Positions 63,240 to 64,000 of a stretch of DNA of 64,000 nt are shown piece by piece. The stretch comes from Deinococcus detaillensis (lineage in GTDB: Bacteria > Deinococcota > Deinococci > Deinococcales > Deinococcaceae), in NCBI RefSeq assembly GCF_007280555.1, contig NZ_VKDB01000006.1:62001-126000 (forward strand), given 5' to 3'. Position 1 is the stretch's first letter. Every line of letters begins with the position of its first letter. Under the pieces are notes generated by a model, which ran no database searches, had not been told where the DNA came from, and worked only from the letters and a program-made list of their open reading frames with translations. The position numbers and the translations under genes were made by a program.

Positions 63240-64000
63240 TGGCCCTGATGCAAGGCGAGGGCGCTCTGGCACTGATCGGCTATTCCGCTGCCGCTGCCCG
63301 CGCCCTGCGCGAATTCGGCCTGGTGACGCTCGGCGTGCCTGCCGCGCCTTTGCCGGAAGTGCTGAGCGCCTGCGAATCGCTGGGCTTTGCCGGAGCGCTG
63401 CTGCATCCCAGCTTGCAGGCCCAGGCCGCTGAGCAAGTCCAGCTTGATCCCGACGCCCGCCGCGCCGGACTGACCGACGCGCTGGCCTTTACCGGCGGGC
63501 CGCGCGGCACCTACGCCGCTCCCGAAGCGCTGCTGAGCGCCGTGCAGGAAAGCAGTTACGCCGCCAGAGGAGCGCACGCCGTCCTGATCGGCTCGGCTGC
63601 CGATTTACGCTTGGGACTGGGGCTGGCCCGTATGGGCTTCAAGGCCATCACGGTGGTTGCCGACTCGCACCGCGAAGCCGAAGCGATGTCGCGTGATCTG
63701 CCAGCGGGTCTGGCGGCTTTCGCTCTGACGCGCCAAGACGCTGCTCTGCGCGGCCTTGCTGAAAAGGCCGACTTCTTGGTCATCACGGGCGGCACTTTGC
63801 CGAGCCATCTGGTACAGCCTTACCACACCGTCCTTGACTTGAGCGGCAAAGCGGGCCGCGAAGTGCAGCGGGTGGGAGCCACTTTACTGAGCCTTCCAGA
63901 CTTTCCGGCCCGCGTGCTGGCGCGGCAGCTTGAACATGCCAGCGGTCAGCGCTTCCGGCCTGACCTGCTGGCTGAAGTGGCGGCAACTTTGGCGGCTGAA
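63239..64000 (+). CDS. Shikimate-dehydrogenase-like protein, C-terminus off the window
   Basis: At least 254 codons from ATG 63239, overlapping the femX stop (TAATG) and open to the window end. The first 110 residues resemble a substrate-binding domain (LALIGYSAAAARALREFGL, LGFAGALLHPSL). From about residue 115 there is a Rossmann-like section (AVLIGSAADLRLGLGLARMGF, ITVVADSHREAEAMS), as in AroE. The conserved catalytic Lys/Asp pair of AroE is not evident, so the annotation is by fold and layout only. Confidence 0.5.

Overview
The window looks like chromosomal DNA of a Deinococcus. The evidence is GC-rich coding, the style of UvrA, GyrB, TopA and GlmR, and a FemX-type peptidoglycan-bridge enzyme. 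A very frequent start arrangement, TAnnnT followed 5-7 bases later by ATG or GTG, also fits the leaderless transcription known in this genus. Genus is inferred from protein and promoter character, not from a database search.

Layout. 0-6 kb: end of a PpiD-like foldase, tRNA-Arg, argC, a secreted glutaminyl cyclase and a membrane-anchored DUF937/Ig-like protein. 6-9 kb: a decayed uronate-dehydrogenase-type epimerase, an MFS exporter and a methyltransferase. 9-15 kb: a CHASE3-type histidine kinase with its single-domain response regulator, then uvrA coupled to a small membrane protein. 15-24 kb: an orphan gene, a cytochrome P450, a fasciclin protein, gyrB, a phosphosugar isomerase and an SMR exporter. 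23.6-30 kb: rapZ, a 55-codon ORF and a membrane-anchored yvcK/glmR gene, then topA. 30-34 kb: a CarH/LitR-type B12 photoreceptor-repressor overlapping a Crp/Fnr regulator, followed by an NDUFA9-like SDR and an APH-fold kinase. 34-39 kb: DUF418 protein, hemA with precorrin-2 dehydrogenase, Mrr endonuclease and ilvD. 39-54 kb: a polysaccharide locus. Its order is long-type nucleotidyltransferase; two tiny leader ORFs; BY-kinase; initiating sugar-phosphate transferase; flippase; acetyltransferase; glycosyltransferase; polymerase; second glycosyltransferase; rmlBACD. A convergent O-antigen-ligase-like gene pair closes it. The centre (about 43.9-48.0 kb) is conspicuously AT-rich and looks imported. 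54-64 kb: tRNA-Glu, a phosphohexomutase with an in-frame amber, tRNA-Ser, DUF402, purN, an M20 peptidase, a PPase-like/SDR/HAD operon (the HAD gene also carries an in-frame amber), a parvulin, FemX and the start of an AroE-like gene.

How the genes work together. The polysaccharide locus is a complete Wzx/Wzy-type pathway with its own dTDP-rhamnose supply, and the phosphohexomutase could feed it. The kinase/regulator pair and the CarH/Crp pair are two sensory units. UvrA, GyrB and TopA make the window rich in DNA maintenance. The most interesting items are the CarH-Crp light cassette with a candidate operator, two CAG-to-TAG ambers in otherwise intact genes, a sigma-region-4-like tail on TopA, the uncharacterised ORF between rapZ and glmR, and the overlapping leader ORFs of the polysaccharide operon.
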